64,000 nt of DNA from Ignavibacteria bacterium (GTDB lineage: Bacteria > Bacteroidota > Ignavibacteria > Tepidaquicellales > Tepidaquicellaceae), in contig JABAQZ010000014.1 of the NCBI GenBank assembly GCA_019187405.1, forward strand, positions 1 through 64,000, read 5' to 3'. A model generated the notes under the pieces. The model saw nothing but the letters and a program-made list of their open reading frames with translations, had not been told where the DNA came from and searched no databases. Below, piece by piece: positions 25,910 through 36,721 of this stretch. The position numbers and the translations under genes are program-made. The stretch's first letter is position 1, and every line of letters starts with the position of its first letter.

Positions 25910-27220
25910 TCAGTTTTTATCAAAATCATTGAACTTTTCAAGCCATTGAAGAGTATCAAAATTCAACTTTTCAATTTCCTTAAGATTCTCAAGATTTTTT
26001 TCAATGTCTTTCATCGATCTTTCAATATGTTTGTCAACATCTTCCTGAATTTTGTCAATCCAGACTTTCATTTTTTCATTGTCAAAAAATTCCAAGCTGT
26101 CTTTAGGAAGATTTACCGGCGGTGATACAAAGTTTGCTGCTTTATCGAAAAAATCATACTTGTATTTCACATCAACTATTGGAATGATATTTACCAAAGA
26201 AACGGCATCGGAAGGTTTTGCTGTTTTGATCAATGTGTTGACGCAAGCTTCAGCGCAATTACCGAAATCAAATTCAGCAAGAGCCTTTTTAAAAAGAAGG
26301 GATGAGTTTTCGTTGAATGGAGTACCGACTCCGATATTTTTCTTTGTCATTACGAAATTTCCTGCAGGAATAAAAGCATCTCTTTTATTGGACTTTATTT
26401 CTACGTTACCTGAATTAACATAGAGAAGTCCATCACCTGACGTATCAACCGTTAGTTTGAAGTTTCCTCTTGTATCCGAAGCAGTAGCGGACGGTAATTC
26501 CACAAAAAATTCTTTTTTATCCGATTTCATATCGGCTTCTATTGTTCCGTATTCAACGGCAATCCTGTTGTTACCGTCGCTTCCTTTTACAAACAAGACT
26601 TTTGTATTTGGTTCGATAATTACTCTTCCCAGACTCGCAATGAATAATTCTGCCTTGGAAGTATCGTTGGTTAATATAAATTGTCCTTCTTTAATGCTGT
26701 CATTCATGCTTACGGGTACATCTCCAATGAGAGGAGTTCCTTTAATCGAAGAAACCTTCCAGTAAGTTGGAAGTCCGAAGAAATTTTGATCTGCTGATTG
26801 AAGCCTTTCTGTATCAATGTTCTTTACTATGTAATAAAATGTGAAAATTAATAAAGCAGCAGCTATTCCTGTTAAAATGTATTTATATCTTCCAATAAAA
26901 CCGATATCCAAGTTTTCAGTTTCGTTTTGAGCAGACTCTTGGGAAGATTTGATATGTCTTTTAAAATCAATTTGTTTTTCAATTTTATTCCAGTAATTGC
27001 TTTTCTCATCATTTGACATATATAGATTATCATCAGACATATGACTTAGTTCTTTTATAATGTATTCATTTTTTTTAAGATAATCCGAACAAAAAGCACA
27101 GCTCTTAATATGTTCATCCATTAATTCTTTATCTTTAAGCTGAATCATTCCGTCAAGAAATTCATCAATAAGCAGTTCGGTTTCACTGCAGGTTGGTATA
27201 AAAATATTTTCCTTTTTCAT
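25910..27220 (-). CDS. Anti-sigma factor with zinc finger and FecR-like domain
   Basis: The 436-residue protein starts with a zf-HC2 anti-sigma domain (CSETELLIDEFLDGMI ... HIKSCAFCSDYL, residues 10-50). A single transmembrane helix (YILTGIAAALLIFTFYYIV, about 112-132) and a FecR-like periplasmic domain follow (PVSMNDSIKEGQFILTNDTSKAELFIASLGRVIIEPNTKV, about 165-290). The C-terminal part is a coiled coil. Its ATG overlaps the stop codon of the ECF sigma gene by 4 bases (ATGA), the standard sigma/anti-sigma arrangement. It should hold the sigma factor at the membrane until an envelope signal releases it. The frame stays open after its TGA stop codon (see 25508-25876). Confidence 0.85.
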   Translation of the reverse strand: MKKENIFIPTCSETELLIDEFLDGMIQLKDKELMDEHIKSCAFCSDYLKKNEYIIKELSHMSDDNLYMSNDEKSNYWNKIEKQIDFKRHIKSSQESAQNETENLDIGFIGRYKYILTGIAAALLIFTFYYIVKNIDTERLQSADQNFFGLPTYWKVSSIKGTPLIGDVPVSMNDSIKEGQFILTNDTSKAELFIASLGRVIIEPNTKVLFVKGSDGNNRIAVEYGTIEADMKSDKKEFFVELPSATASDTRGNFKLTVDTSGDGLLYVNSGNVEIKSNKRDAFIPAGNFVMTKKNIGVGTPFNENSSLLFKKALAEFDFGNCAEACVNTLIKTAKPSDAVSLVNIIPIVDVKYKYDFFDKAANFVSPPVNLPKDSLEFFDNEKMKVWIDKIQEDVDKHIERSMKDIEKNLENLKEIEKLNFDTLQWLEKFNDFDKN

Positions 27221-27777
27221 TTGGATAACTCCTCTCTTAATATTTTTCTTGCTTTGTGAAGATGAGCTTTTGAGGTTCCGATTTCAATATTCATCATCTC
27301 GGAGATTTCATTATGCTTATAACCTTCAATGTCATGAAGTACAAGAACGGCTCTGGCGTTTTCGGGAATTTTACTGATCGCTTTTTCAAGATCAATTCTT
27401 GAGTCAGTTTCTTGTTTTATCTGCGACTCAGTATAACCTGACTTATAACTCTCTTCTTTTTGAGAAATCCGGTTTTCTTTTCTCAGGTGCATAAGAAACT
27501 GATTTGCAGCGATCGAGTGCAGCCAAGTCGAAAACTTACTTTCAAATTTAAAAGTGTTAAGCTTTTCCCAGGCTTTAATGAATACTTCCTGGGTAATGTC
27601 ATCTGCAGTATGAGGATCTGCAGATAATTTCCTGCACAAAAAATTAATCTTGGAAACATGCTTCATAAACAGTTCTTTAAAAGCTTCGCCATTTCCTTGA
27701 AGAGAACTTTTTACCAGTTTTATGTCCTCATCAGGGTTTTTTACGATAAGATTTAATGAAACAGCTCCGGAACTCAT
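27217..27777 (-). CDS. ECF RNA polymerase sigma factor
   Basis: The 186-residue protein has sigma region 2 (FLCRKLSADPHTADDITQEVFIKAWEKLNTFKFESKFSTWLHSIAANQFLMHLRK) and region 4 (LEKAISKIPENARAVLVLHDIEGYKHNEISEMMNIEIGTSKAHLHKARKILREEL). This is the typical size and layout of group IV sigma factors. The coupled anti-sigma gene downstream should restrain it. Its regulon cannot be told from the window. It is divergent from ppk1, with a 330-bp region between them that contains two 42-bp repeats. Confidence 0.9.
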   Translation of the reverse strand: MSSGAVSLNLIVKNPDEDIKLVKSSLQGNGEAFKELFMKHVSKINFLCRKLSADPHTADDITQEVFIKAWEKLNTFKFESKFSTWLHSIAANQFLMHLRKENRISQKEESYKSGYTESQIKQETDSRIDLEKAISKIPENARAVLVLHDIEGYKHNEISEMMNIEIGTSKAHLHKARKILREELSK

Positions 27778-27889
27778 TAATTGTTTTCTTTATAATTAAG
27801 ATGCCACAAAATGAAAAATGGTTTATTTATATTAAGGTATAAAATATATTTTGTAAAAATAATTATCAAATTTTTATGAAAATCCACAT

Positions 27890-27975
27890 TTCGACAACAG
27901 AAGTCTAAGACTTCAGAAGTCGGATTAAGCAAATTCGACAACAGAAGTCTAAGACTTCAGAAGTCGGATTAAGCA
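27890..27975. repeat. Two identical 42-bp tandem repeats
   Basis: The unit at 27890-27931 is repeated at 27934-27975 (period 44). Each holds a perfect interrupted palindrome GAAGTCT-A-AGACTTC followed by 'agaagtcggattaagca'. They lie in the 330-bp intergenic region between the divergent ECF sigma and ppk1 genes. The remaining sequence there (27778-27889 and 27976-28107) is AT-rich with no other feature seen. The pair could be a protein-binding site or a small mobile repeat. Confidence 0.85.
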
Positions 27976-28107
27976 TGTCCGAACAACAGAAAAATTCAAT
28001 TTCTACACAAAATATTAAGTTTTATTTAATAATTTTCGCTTTTTAAAAATATAAAGAATTGCATAGAATCTATTAAAATTAAGATTTAAATTAAAAACCT
28101 TGAAATT

Positions 28108-30255
28108 ATGACAAAAATCAAATCTGAATATTTTATAAACCGCGAACTCTCTTGGATTGAATTCAATAAAAGAGTCCTTGAAGAAGCTATGGATAAAACT
28201 CAACCTCTCCTTGAAAGGCTCAAGTTTTTATCCATTTTCAGCACAAATCTGGATGAATTCTTTATGATTCGCGTTGCAGGACTGAAAAGACAGGTGAAAA
28301 GTGATGTTAATGAGTTCACTTCAGACGGCATGGTTGCGCAAGAACAACGTGATAAAATTTATGAAATACTTACACCATTAGTCGAAGAACAATACAGAAT
28401 TTTCAATCAGGAGGTAATACAAGAACTTGCTCAAAATGGTATAAATTTTATCAAATATGAAAACCTCACAGAAAATGATAAATCTGAAATTGATAAGTAT
28501 TTTGAAGAAGAAATTTTTCCGGTTCTCACTCCGCTTGTAATTGATAATGTGCATCCTTTTCCAAATCTTAATAACAGAAGTCTTGCTCTTGCGATTATTC
28601 TTGATGATCCTGATACTGAAGAATTTGAGGAGAAAATCTGTGTAATTCAGATCCCGAGCAATATATCAAGATTTTATTCAATTGAATCGGATGAACCTGG
28701 TGCAAAGTACAACTATATTCTTCTCGAAGAAATTATTAAAGCAAATGCTGAAAAACTTTTCCCGGGAATGAAGTTTATTGAAAGTTATGACTTCAGAATT
28801 ACAAGAAATGCAGATCTTGAACTTGAAGAAGAAGAAGCTGCTGATTTGCTTACTTTAATAGAAGAGGAAGTTAAAAAAAGACGGCTCGGAATTCTGGTCA
28901 GACTTGAGGTTGATAAAAAAATGCCGGACAATCTGCTGAATTTTCTAATTAACATACTCGAAGTTGAACAAAACGAGATTTACAAAATTGACGGTCCGAT
29001 AAATCTCGGTGATATGTTTGCTTTATATAAAATCGACAAGCGAGATCTGAAATACCAGCCCTTTACTCCGAGAATTTCATCCTACTTCAGAGAGAAGGAT
29101 GATTTTTTCAAAGCAATCAGCGAGCAGGATATTATGCTTCATCATCCATTTTATTCTTTTTCTTCGGTTAGTGAATTCATTGCGCAATCTGCAGAAGATC
29201 CGAATGTTTATGCCATTAAACTTACATTGTACAGAACCAGCGGAGATTCTCCTATAATTAAATCCCTCATTGAAGCTGCCGAAAACGGGAAACAGGTTAC
29301 TGCCGTTGTTGAACTAAAGGCTAGGTTTGACGAAGAAAACAATATTATTTGGGCTAGAGCTCTGGAAAATGCTGGAGTTCATGTGGTTTACGGACTTGTA
29401 GGATTAAAAACACATTGTAAAATTGCACTCGTCGTAAGAAAAGAAGAAAAAGGTATGAAAAGATATTTGCACCTCAGTACGGGAAATTATAATTCAGCCA
29501 CTTCAAAGATTTATACTGATTTCGGATTATTCACGGTTAATCCGGAGTTCTGCACGGATGCGTCAAATTTGTTTAACTATCTGACAGGATACTCAAAGCA
29601 TAACAATTATAAAAAGCTACTTGTCGCTCCTTTTAATATGAGAAGAAGATTGCTGAAAATGATTGATGATGAAACCAGAATGCAGAAGGAATTTGGAAAC
29701 GGGTACATTATTTTTAAAGTTAATTCAATTGTTGACGAGGAAGTTATTTTAAAACTTTATCAAGCATCAAAAGCCGGCGTAAAGATTGATTTGCTTGCAC
29801 GCGGTATTTGCAGACTTAGACCGAAAATCAAAGGTCTTAGCGACAACATAAATGTTTACAGCATTGTGGGCAGATTTCTTGAACACAGCAGGGCTTATTA
29901 TTTTTTTAATAACGGCGAACCTCTGATTTATCTCGGCAGCGCTGATGTCATGCAGAGAAATTTTGACAGAAGAGTAGAAATTCTTTTTCCGGTCGAGGAC
30001 AAAAGAATAAAAGCCGACATTTCAGAAATTCTCTTAATGTACCTTAAAGATACTGAGAAAACGAGAATTATGATGAGTGACGGAACCTACCTGAAGAAGT
30101 CAGAATTTCTGAAAGAAACTTCCGGACAGTTTGAAAACATAAACATTCAGGAGTATTTCGTTAAGAAAGTTATTAAGAAATACGAGAAGGAAATTAAACA
30201 AGAAGGCAGAAAGAAAATCTCTCAAAACGGAGTTCATAAAAAGCAGGAAGCTTAA
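28108..30255 (+). CDS. Polyphosphate kinase 1
   Basis: The 715-residue enzyme matches Ppk1 from the N-terminal domain ([34 protein letters not shown]-like) to the C-terminus. The catalytic regions include [58 protein letters not shown] with the phospho-accepting histidine, [22 protein letters not shown] and [14 protein letters not shown]. It makes long-chain polyphosphate from ATP reversibly. A basic C-terminal extension of about 25 residues follows the core. The gene is followed after 43 bases by carB. No exopolyphosphatase gene is nearby. Confidence 0.95.
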   Translation: MTKIKSEYFINRELSWIEFNKRVLEEAMDKTQPLLERLKFLSIFSTNLDEFFMIRVAGLKRQVKSDVNEFTSDGMVAQEQRDKIYEILTPLVEEQYRIFNQEVIQELAQNGINFIKYENLTENDKSEIDKYFEEEIFPVLTPLVIDNVHPFPNLNNRSLALAIILDDPDTEEFEEKICVIQIPSNISRFYSIESDEPGAKYNYILLEEIIKANAEKLFPGMKFIESYDFRITRNADLELEEEEAADLLTLIEEEVKKRRLGILVRLEVDKKMPDNLLNFLINILEVEQNEIYKIDGPINLGDMFALYKIDKRDLKYQPFTPRISSYFREKDDFFKAISEQDIMLHHPFYSFSSVSEFIAQSAEDPNVYAIKLTLYRTSGDSPIIKSLIEAAENGKQVTAVVELKARFDEENNIIWARALENAGVHVVYGLVGLKTHCKIALVVRKEEKGMKRYLHLSTGNYNSATSKIYTDFGLFTVNPEFCTDASNLFNYLTGYSKHNNYKKLLVAPFNMRRRLLKMIDDETRMQKEFGNGYIIFKVNSIVDEEVILKLYQASKAGVKIDLLARGICRLRPKIKGLSDNINVYSIVGRFLEHSRAYYFFNNGEPLIYLGSADVMQRNFDRRVEILFPVEDKRIKADISEILLMYLKDTEKTRIMMSDGTYLKKSEFLKETSGQFENINIQEYFVKKVIKKYEKEIKQEGRKKISQNGVHKKQEA

Positions 30256-30298
30256 AAAAAAATCTTACATATCCGGTTTTTCATTTTACAAAATTTTA

Positions 30299-31792
30299 AT
30301 GCCAAAGAGAACTGATTTAAAAACAATTTTAATTATCGGCAGTGGTCCGATAGTAATTGGTCAGGCATGTGAATTTGATTATTCGGGAACACAAGCGGTT
30401 AAAGCTTTAAAGGAAGAAGGATACAGAGTAGTACTTGTAAATTCAAATCCAGCGACAATAATGACTGATCCTGAACTCGCCGACGCTACTTACATCGAAC
30501 CCATTACCAGCACATTCATAGAAAAAATCATCATAAAAGAAAATCCGGATGCAATTCTTCCAACAATGGGTGGACAAACCGCTCTAAATGCAGCAATGGA
30601 CCTCCATAACAAAGGCATTCTTGAAAAATATGGAATAGAGCTTATTGGAGCAAAAGTTGATTCAATAAGAAAAGCAGAGTCAAGGGAATTGTTTCACAAA
30701 GCAATGAATAAAATCGGTCTCGAAGTATCAAAAGGAGAGTTTGTAAAAAATTCTGAGGATGCCAAGAGATTCTTGGATACGACGGGATTTCCGATAATTA
30801 TAAGACCTTCGTTTACATTGGGAGGAACAGGCGGTGGTATTGCATACAACATCGAAGAGTTTGAAGTCATTGTAAATAAAGGTCTTGATGCATCTCCGAT
30901 CAGAGAAGTTTTGGTGGAAGAATCTCTTTTAGGCTGGAAAGAATTTGAATTGGAAGTTATGAGAGATGTTAACGACAACTTTGTGGTGATATGCTCTATC
31001 GAAAATTTTGACCCTATGGGAGTGCATACAGGTGATTCGATAACCGTTGCTCCTTCCCAGACTTTAAGCGACAGACAGTATCAGCAGCTTCGAGATGCTT
31101 CCAAAAAAATTATTTCGGAAATTGGAGTCGAGACCGGAGGTTCAAACATCCAGTTTGCAGTGAATCCGGATAACGGAAGAATTGTCGTCATTGAAATGAA
31201 TCCTCGAGTTTCCAGAAGCAGCGCGCTGGCTTCAAAAGCAACCGGTTTTCCCATTGCAAAAATTGCCGCTAAGCTTGCAGTCGGATATACGCTCGATGAA
31301 ATACCAAATGACATTACAAAAACTACTCCATCTTGTTTTGAACCTGTTATTGATTATGTTGTGGTAAAAATTCCCCGATGGGATTTTGATAAATTCAGAT
31401 CGACAAATCCGGACAATGACGTACTCGGAGTGCAGATGAAATCCGTCGGCGAGGTAATGTCTTTTGGAAGAAATTTCAGAGAAGCATTTCAAAAAGCAAT
31501 TCGCTCTCTCGAAAACGGTAGGGCAGGGCTTGGAAGCGACGGGAAAGATTTATATTCGTACGAGTATCTCGGCAATCTTGGAGAATCCGACAGAGAAAAT
31601 CTTAAGAACAAGATTTTGACAAAGCTAAAAACTCCAAGATCGGATAACATATTTCACATACGATATGCTTATCTTTTAGGAGCTGATACGGAAGAAATTT
31701 TTGTTTCTACAAAAATTGATAAATGGTTTCTTAATCAGATTAAAGAAATTGTTGAAACAGAAATCGAACTTCGTACTTACAAATTCAGCTAA
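30299..31792 (+). CDS. Carbamoyl-phosphate synthase large subunit, N-terminal half only
   Basis: The 497-residue protein equals the first half of CarB, normally about 1070 residues. It has the first ATP-grasp domain ([84 protein letters not shown]). It then enters the oligomerisation domain and stops within it, at [26 protein letters not shown]. The second ATP-grasp and the MGS-like allosteric domain are missing. Its stop codon overlaps the stop codon of the convergent ABC permease gene, so no room is left for the rest. Either the protein works with a separately encoded C-terminal half, as the split CarB of some archaea and Aquificae, or the gene was cut by a rearrangement or misassembly. Confidence 0.88.
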   Translation: MPKRTDLKTILIIGSGPIVIGQACEFDYSGTQAVKALKEEGYRVVLVNSNPATIMTDPELADATYIEPITSTFIEKIIIKENPDAILPTMGGQTALNAAMDLHNKGILEKYGIELIGAKVDSIRKAESRELFHKAMNKIGLEVSKGEFVKNSEDAKRFLDTTGFPIIIRPSFTLGGTGGGIAYNIEEFEVIVNKGLDASPIREVLVEESLLGWKEFELEVMRDVNDNFVVICSIENFDPMGVHTGDSITVAPSQTLSDRQYQQLRDASKKIISEIGVETGGSNIQFAVNPDNGRIVVIEMNPRVSRSSALASKATGFPIAKIAAKLAVGYTLDEIPNDITKTTPSCFEPVIDYVVVKIPRWDFDKFRSTNPDNDVLGVQMKSVGEVMSFGRNFREAFQKAIRSLENGRAGLGSDGKDLYSYEYLGNLGESDRENLKNKILTKLKTPRSDNIFHIRYAYLLGADTEEIFVSTKIDKWFLNQIKEIVETEIELRTYKFS

Positions 31793-33468
31793 ATCCCGGT
31801 AATTGATTTATCAATCGTCTTTCTCGATACATATACTACCGCCATCACAACTGCAAACAAAAGCATTCCATAAGCAGCAGCAGCTCCGGTATTGTACATT
31901 CTTATTTGCGAGTATATTTCAACCGAAATGGTTTTTGTCGAATATGAGTATAGCAAAATTGTCGAAACAAATTCGCCTGCAGAATTAATAAATACAAGCA
32001 ATGCTCCGTTCAACACCGAAGGGAAAATTAGAGGAAATATTACTTTTCCAAAAGTAGTCATTTTTCCCGCGCCAAGTGAAAAAGACGCTTCTTCGAGAGA
32101 TGGATCGAGAGAATAAAACCCTGACATTGAAGATTGCATGAGAATCGGTATGTTCCTGATGCTGTATGCAAGCGGAATAATAATAAACGTGCCGACAAGC
32201 GGCGTAAAAGCGCCGAACAATACAGGTTTATTGAAACTGAGAATTAAACTCAAAGCAATTACTGTCCCGGGTATTCCATAAGGAATTGAAACAATGTTTT
32301 CGATGATGCTTTTGAATTTTGTATTTACTTTTGCAATAAGATATGCTGAACTGATACCAGCAATGAGAGTTATCAATACGGCAATTAATGACATCATCAG
32401 ACTGTTGTAAAACGGTTCGAAAAACTGAGGCTCGCTGAAAATCTTCAAGTAATTTTCCGGAGTAAATGATTCCGAAAGAAAATTTCTCATCAGAGAACCT
32501 TCGGGAATAAAAGAAAGATAAAGCAAAGTAAACACAGGAAGTATCAGCATTAAGGAAAACAGACTTATGATAATTGTTCCGCTGATGCTTGTTTGACTTC
32601 TGTGTGAAGAAAAATCTGTTCTCGGTACTCCTTTGTGTCTAATATCGAAAAGTTTTCCAGTTCGGTATCTTCTGAGTAATATAAAAAATATAATCGAAAT
32701 TATTGTAAGCAAAACTGCAATTGATGAAGCAAGTGAATTATCTCCGTTGATTTTTGCAAAATAAATTTCAGTCGTGAGAAATCTCTCCGAACCTCCGAAA
32801 ATAAACGGTGCGGAAAATGATGCCATACTTGCCATAAAAGTTATCAGCGATGCTCCAACAACAGACGGGATTAACAAAGGCAGAATCACTTTGAAAAAAG
32901 TCAACGTCTTTGATGCCCCCAGAGAATATGAAGCATCTATTAAGTTTGAATCAATTCTTTTCAATGCTGATGATGTGAAAAGATAAAACAGCGGAAAAAA
33001 AGAATATACATGCACGATTACTATCGCAGACCATCCGTCAAATTTGAATGACAACTCATTATGTTTGAATACAAGCTCAAGAAGATTTGCAAGCAATCCC
33101 TTTTCGTTTAACAGGAATAAAAATGAAACTACGCCGATGAGAGGAGGAGTTGCCAGTGGGATCATAAGAAGAGATGAAAAAAACGACTTAGTTCTGATTC
33201 TCTGAAAGTGAAGAATGTAAGCAAACACTAAACCCGTAATTCCGCTCAATGCAACGGTAATGAGCGACAGCAAAATTGAATTAATAGCTGCCTGGAAAGT
33301 AGTTTTGGTAAAGGCATTCAGAAAATTACTAAATCCAAAATTTCCATTTCCGTCATTTAATGCTGAACTTACCAATGTATAAAGCGGAAATAAAATATAT
33401 CCAATTGAAAAAAACAAAACGATGAACAGCAAAAAATATTCCGAAGCATCAAACTTTTTTTTCTTCAT
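31789..33468 (-). CDS. Ferric-type ABC transporter, fused double permease
   Basis: The 559-residue membrane protein has two MetI-like permease units of about six helices each, the arrangement found in FbpB/SfuB-type ferric iron permeases. EAA-loop-like motifs are seen at [25 protein letters not shown] (about residue 180) and [25 protein letters not shown] (about residue 465). The start overlaps the stop codon of the ATPase gene by 4 bases, so both are translated together. The stop codon overlaps that of convergent carB. Iron as substrate is inferred from the subunit architecture; phosphonate-type relatives have the same layout. Confidence 0.85.
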   Translation of the reverse strand: MKKKKFDASEYFLLFIVLFFSIGYILFPLYTLVSSALNDGNGNFGFSNFLNAFTKTTFQAAINSILLSLITVALSGITGLVFAYILHFQRIRTKSFFSSLLMIPLATPPLIGVVSFLFLLNEKGLLANLLELVFKHNELSFKFDGWSAIVIVHVYSFFPLFYLFTSSALKRIDSNLIDASYSLGASKTLTFFKVILPLLIPSVVGASLITFMASMASFSAPFIFGGSERFLTTEIYFAKINGDNSLASSIAVLLTIISIIFFILLRRYRTGKLFDIRHKGVPRTDFSSHRSQTSISGTIIISLFSLMLILPVFTLLYLSFIPEGSLMRNFLSESFTPENYLKIFSEPQFFEPFYNSLMMSLIAVLITLIAGISSAYLIAKVNTKFKSIIENIVSIPYGIPGTVIALSLILSFNKPVLFGAFTPLVGTFIIIPLAYSIRNIPILMQSSMSGFYSLDPSLEEASFSLGAGKMTTFGKVIFPLIFPSVLNGALLVFINSAGEFVSTILLYSYSTKTISVEIYSQIRMYNTGAAAAYGMLLFAVVMAVVYVSRKTIDKSITGI

Positions 33469-34496
33469 TCTACAACTCTGATTTTATCTGTGAGAAGTGA
33501 AAGACCTACCTCGTTACCTTTGGAAAAATTTTCCAAAACGGTATTAAGCGGCTGCATAGACTTTATAATATTTCCGTCAACAGATATCGTAAACTCATAG
33601 GCATAGCCCGTAAACAGAATTTCCGTAATTACTCCCTGTTTCAGCTCGGTAGATTTTACTGGTTTTATTTCTTCCTGCAGGATTACAAGTTTCTGGTTAT
33701 TATTAATTTCAATGTTGAATAATTTTTTACTTAAGACAGAGTCAAAAAGATTTGAATGACTGATGAACTTCGATACAAAGCTGTTTGCGGGATTGAAATA
33801 TATTTCTTCCGGCTTTCCCTGCTGCTGAATCTTTCCCTGATTGAGAACGGCTATTCTGTCCGAAAGCGCAAGCGCTTCAGACTGATCATGAGTAACATAA
33901 ACAGACGTAATCCCGGATTCACGCTGAAGGCGTTTAAGTTCATTTCGAGTTTCTTGTCGCAGAGAATAATCGAGATTTGACAAAGGTTCGTCAAAAAGAA
34001 TCAGATCGGGTTCGGTCACGATCACGCGGGCAAGAGAAACTCTCTGCTGTTCGCCGCCGCTAAGAGAGGAAACTTTTTCACCGGCTTTATGGCTGAGTAA
34101 GACTTTTTCAAGCACGGAGGAAGTTTTTTTTAATATTGTTTCTCTGCTCTCCTTTTTTACTTTCAATCCGTATGCAACGTTTTCCATTACGTTCATATTT
34201 GGAAACAAAGCATAATTTTGAAAAACAATTCCTACATTTCTTTTTTGCGGCGGCATGCTTGTTGAATCTATTCCCTTTATAAAAATTCTGCCATCTGTAG
34301 GAAACTCGAGACCGGCTATGATTCTGAGCAGCGTAGTTTTACCGCATCCGCTAGGTCCGACAATTGAAAAAAATTCACCCTGATTTATTTCAAGATTTAT
34401 TTTATCGAGAACGGCAGTCCCGTTAAATTCTTTTGAAATGTTATGTATTTTTAAATCGGACAATGAATGTGAGAGCTGTTTGATTTGAAAAGTCAA
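33465..34496 (-). CDS. Ferric-type ABC transporter ATPase
   Basis: The 343-residue ATPase has Walker A GPSGCGKTT (about residue 45), the Q-loop VFQNYALFPNMNV, signature LSGGEQQRVSLARV, Walker B LILFDEPLSNLD and the H-loop YVTHDQ. A C-terminal TOBE-like domain of about 90 residues follows, as in FbpC and PotA. It powers the adjacent fused permease and overlaps its start by 4 bases. The solute-binding protein gene lies 18 bases upstream, completing a three-gene importer operon. Confidence 0.88.
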   Translation of the reverse strand: MTFQIKQLSHSLSDLKIHNISKEFNGTAVLDKINLEINQGEFFSIVGPSGCGKTTLLRIIAGLEFPTDGRIFIKGIDSTSMPPQKRNVGIVFQNYALFPNMNVMENVAYGLKVKKESRETILKKTSSVLEKVLLSHKAGEKVSSLSGGEQQRVSLARVIVTEPDLILFDEPLSNLDYSLRQETRNELKRLQRESGITSVYVTHDQSEALALSDRIAVLNQGKIQQQGKPEEIYFNPANSFVSKFISHSNLFDSVLSKKLFNIEINNNQKLVILQEEIKPVKSTELKQGVITEILFTGYAYEFTISVDGNIIKSMQPLNTVLENFSKGNEVGLSLLTDKIRVVE

Positions 34497-34514
34497 TAAT
34501 GTACAAAAAATATA

Positions 34515-35543
34515 TCACTGTTTTGATTTTCCTTTAATTTCGGAATCCCATTTTTTCATCCAATCCGGTTCATTCTCTGAAATCAATTGCCAGTCGAGAT
34601 CCATCGTAATGTATGAAGCTTTGCTTATCCAGTCAGGCAGCCTGCTTTTTTCGATGTCTTTTCTTGCGGGTATTCTGTAATATTTTTCCGACTGTCTGAT
34701 CAGGCTTTCTGCCGATGTAACGAATTCATAAAACTCTTTTGCAGGTTCAGAATTCTTGGCGCCTTTTACTAACGCAATTCCATCAGTCAGGACAACAGTT
34801 CCGCTTTCGGGAAAATTATAACCGAAAGGATATTTATAAAGCGTCTTTTGTAAAATAATATCAGGCATATTCCATAAAGTTACAGCTTTATCATTTCCGG
34901 AAAGTTTAATATACATTTGTGTCGGATCGGCGGAATATGAAGATGTATTTTCGTCGAGCATTTTAAGCCATTCAAATCCATAAACTTCGCTGCCTGTTGT
35001 CTTAATTGAATTTGCAATCATTGCAGAAAAAATAACCCGCATTGTTCCCGATGCCATTGGATTTCTAATTACAATTTTATCTTTCCATTCCGGCGATATC
35101 AATTGACTCCAATCTTTGGGAGCATCCTGAGCAGCAAGTGTCTTGTCATTGAATGCAATTACCTGGGGCGTGAGGTAAGTTCCAAACCAGTACCCATCTA
35201 TGCTTTTTGATGCTTCGGGAATTCTATCAGCCCATGAAGGAACATATTTTTCCAGCAGTCCTGATTTTTCGGCTCTCATAAAAATAGTTGACGGCGCTCC
35301 CCACCAAACATCGCACAAAGGATTTTCCTTTTCTGTTCTTATTCTGTCAAAAATTTCTTGTGAACCCATATCGAGCCACTGTACGTCAATATCAGGGTGC
35401 AGTGTTTCAAACTGCTTTTCAAAATCAGAGAGCATTTCTTTTCCGTGAGGAGAATAGACGGTAACTTTTTTCCCGGAATTGCTTTTGCATCCAATAATCA
35501 AAAATGCAGTTAACACAATGATAAAGACTCTCATACAGTTCAT
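34515..35543 (-). CDS. Family 1-like solute-binding lipoprotein (ferric-type)
   Basis: The 342-residue protein has a lipoprotein signal (FIIVLTAFLIIGC). The mature part is of the FutA/FbpA-like type: KVTVYSPHGKEMLSDFEKQFETLHPDIDVQWLDMGSQEIFDRI, DVWWGAPSTIFMRAEKSGLL and the NFPESGTVVLTDGIALVKGAKN hinge. The tandem-tyrosine iron site of FbpA is not obvious; 'KYYRIPARK' near residue 300 offers one Tyr pair. Iron or an anionic compound such as phosphonate are both possible. Lipid anchoring matches a binding protein held near the inner or outer membrane. It is probably the first gene of the transporter operon, or the second after the PIG-L gene, which ends 2 bases upstream. Confidence 0.8.
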   Translation of the reverse strand: MNCMRVFIIVLTAFLIIGCKSNSGKKVTVYSPHGKEMLSDFEKQFETLHPDIDVQWLDMGSQEIFDRIRTEKENPLCDVWWGAPSTIFMRAEKSGLLEKYVPSWADRIPEASKSIDGYWFGTYLTPQVIAFNDKTLAAQDAPKDWSQLISPEWKDKIVIRNPMASGTMRVIFSAMIANSIKTTGSEVYGFEWLKMLDENTSSYSADPTQMYIKLSGNDKAVTLWNMPDIILQKTLYKYPFGYNFPESGTVVLTDGIALVKGAKNSEPAKEFYEFVTSAESLIRQSEKYYRIPARKDIEKSRLPDWISKASYITMDLDWQLISENEPDWMKKWDSEIKGKSKQ

Positions 35544-35545
35544 TT

Positions 35546-36496
35546 TCAGTATTCCTTTTTTGGATAGTTATTTATTTTAAGTTTGTCAAAAAGTTCTTTT
35601 ACTTTTTCTTTTCCGGATGGAGGATTTATGTCAAGATACCAATAGTTTTCAAAATCACCCTTGTTCATCTGTAACTGCATTGTGCCTTGTGATTTATGTT
35701 CGGCTATAAGCCAGTTGACGACAATTTTATAATTCAAGACATCCTTGTAACCGAATTTTTGAGTTCTGTCAAATTGAAAAGGGATTGTATCCGATGTGTT
35801 TGTAACAGAAAAATTTTCTAATCCTTTAAAAATAAATTGTACTGAATCATTTATGGATGATGTTGAAGTTGACAGCACAATTGGTCTAAGCAGTGAATCA
35901 ATCGAAAGCGCTGATTCGATTGCGAGAATAGCCGAAGCGCTGTGATGCGCATGAGTACCGAGAGTGGGCGTCATAATAAATACAAAATCATAATTTCCCG
36001 CAAGCATAATTTCTCTCAATCTGTTTTTTATAAAATTTACATCCCAGATATTGCTGTCGAGAATTTCTTTTATGAATTCGGTTGTAACATATCTGTGATC
36101 TTTTTGATTTAGATAAAAAAAGTTATTTATACCGATAATTTTTCCTCCGGCTTCTAATTCTTTTTTGCGGATTTCCGGAAGAAATTTTCTGCCGGTTTTT
36201 TCATCTGTAAGTTCAAGTCCGTAAATATCTTCCGCAAGCGTTGAATACTTGTAGCCGCCTTCTCCGTTTGTAATAAGCGCTATGTCAACAGTTCCTTTTA
36301 AATCATGAATTATTTTGTAATTTGTTCCTGCAAACAAAGCATCATCATCGGGATGCGCAATTACACAAAGTACTTTCGGATGAAATTCCTGAGAAAAAGC
36401 ATTTGTATATATTATGCAGATTATTAAGCACTTTAATAATGACTTAATCCGGTTAAAAAAATCTTCAGGCATATAAAATTTATATTGCATTAACAT
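35546..36496 (-). CDS. Exported PIG-L family deacetylase
   Basis: The protein has a PIG-L/LmbE domain: VLCVIAHPDDDALFAGTNYKI supplies the zinc-binding AHPDD motif, LITNGEGGYKYS follows, and THAHHSASAILAIES holds the third ligand region. Such enzymes remove acetyl groups from GlcNAc-type substrates. A hydrophobic stretch (SLLKCLIICIIYTNAFS) before the domain is a signal peptide, so this enzyme works outside the cytoplasm, unlike the BshB deacetylases of bacillithiol synthesis. The true start is uncertain: in-frame ATGs at 36496, 36490 and 36472 all precede the signal peptide, and 36472 gives the most ordinary signal peptide length. It is followed after 2 bases by the solute-binding protein gene. 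Confidence 0.8.
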   Translation of the reverse strand: MLMQYKFYMPEDFFNRIKSLLKCLIICIIYTNAFSQEFHPKVLCVIAHPDDDALFAGTNYKIIHDLKGTVDIALITNGEGGYKYSTLAEDIYGLELTDEKTGRKFLPEIRKKELEAGGKIIGINNFFYLNQKDHRYVTTEFIKEILDSNIWDVNFIKNRLREIMLAGNYDFVFIMTPTLGTHAHHSASAILAIESALSIDSLLRPIVLSTSTSSINDSVQFIFKGLENFSVTNTSDTIPFQFDRTQKFGYKDVLNYKIVVNWLIAEHKSQGTMQLQMNKGDFENYWYLDINPPSGKEKVKELFDKLKINNYPKKEY

Positions 36497-36721
36497 AGAA
36501 ATACATACTTTAATTTTCAAGATTTATTTCTTAAGCATTATTAAGAATATTTTATTCATTTCAAGAATGGAATTAAAAAAACTGCAAACAAAAATAATAT
36601 TTTGTTTAAACACAATTGTTATCGGCAATTAAATTGAAGTGAATTTTAAAATGAAAAAATTAAAGTTCCTTTTTTTTAAAAACCGAATAAATTAATTTGA
36701 AATCAAATAATTTTATAATTT

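Noticed and set aside
27890-27975. Short tandem repeats as a CRISPR array
   Set aside because: Only two units, with a 2-base gap in place of spacers, and no cas genes nearby.
35546-36496. PIG-L protein as the bacillithiol deacetylase BshB
   Set aside because: It has a signal peptide and lies 23 kb from bshA, next to a transporter; BshB is cytosolic.
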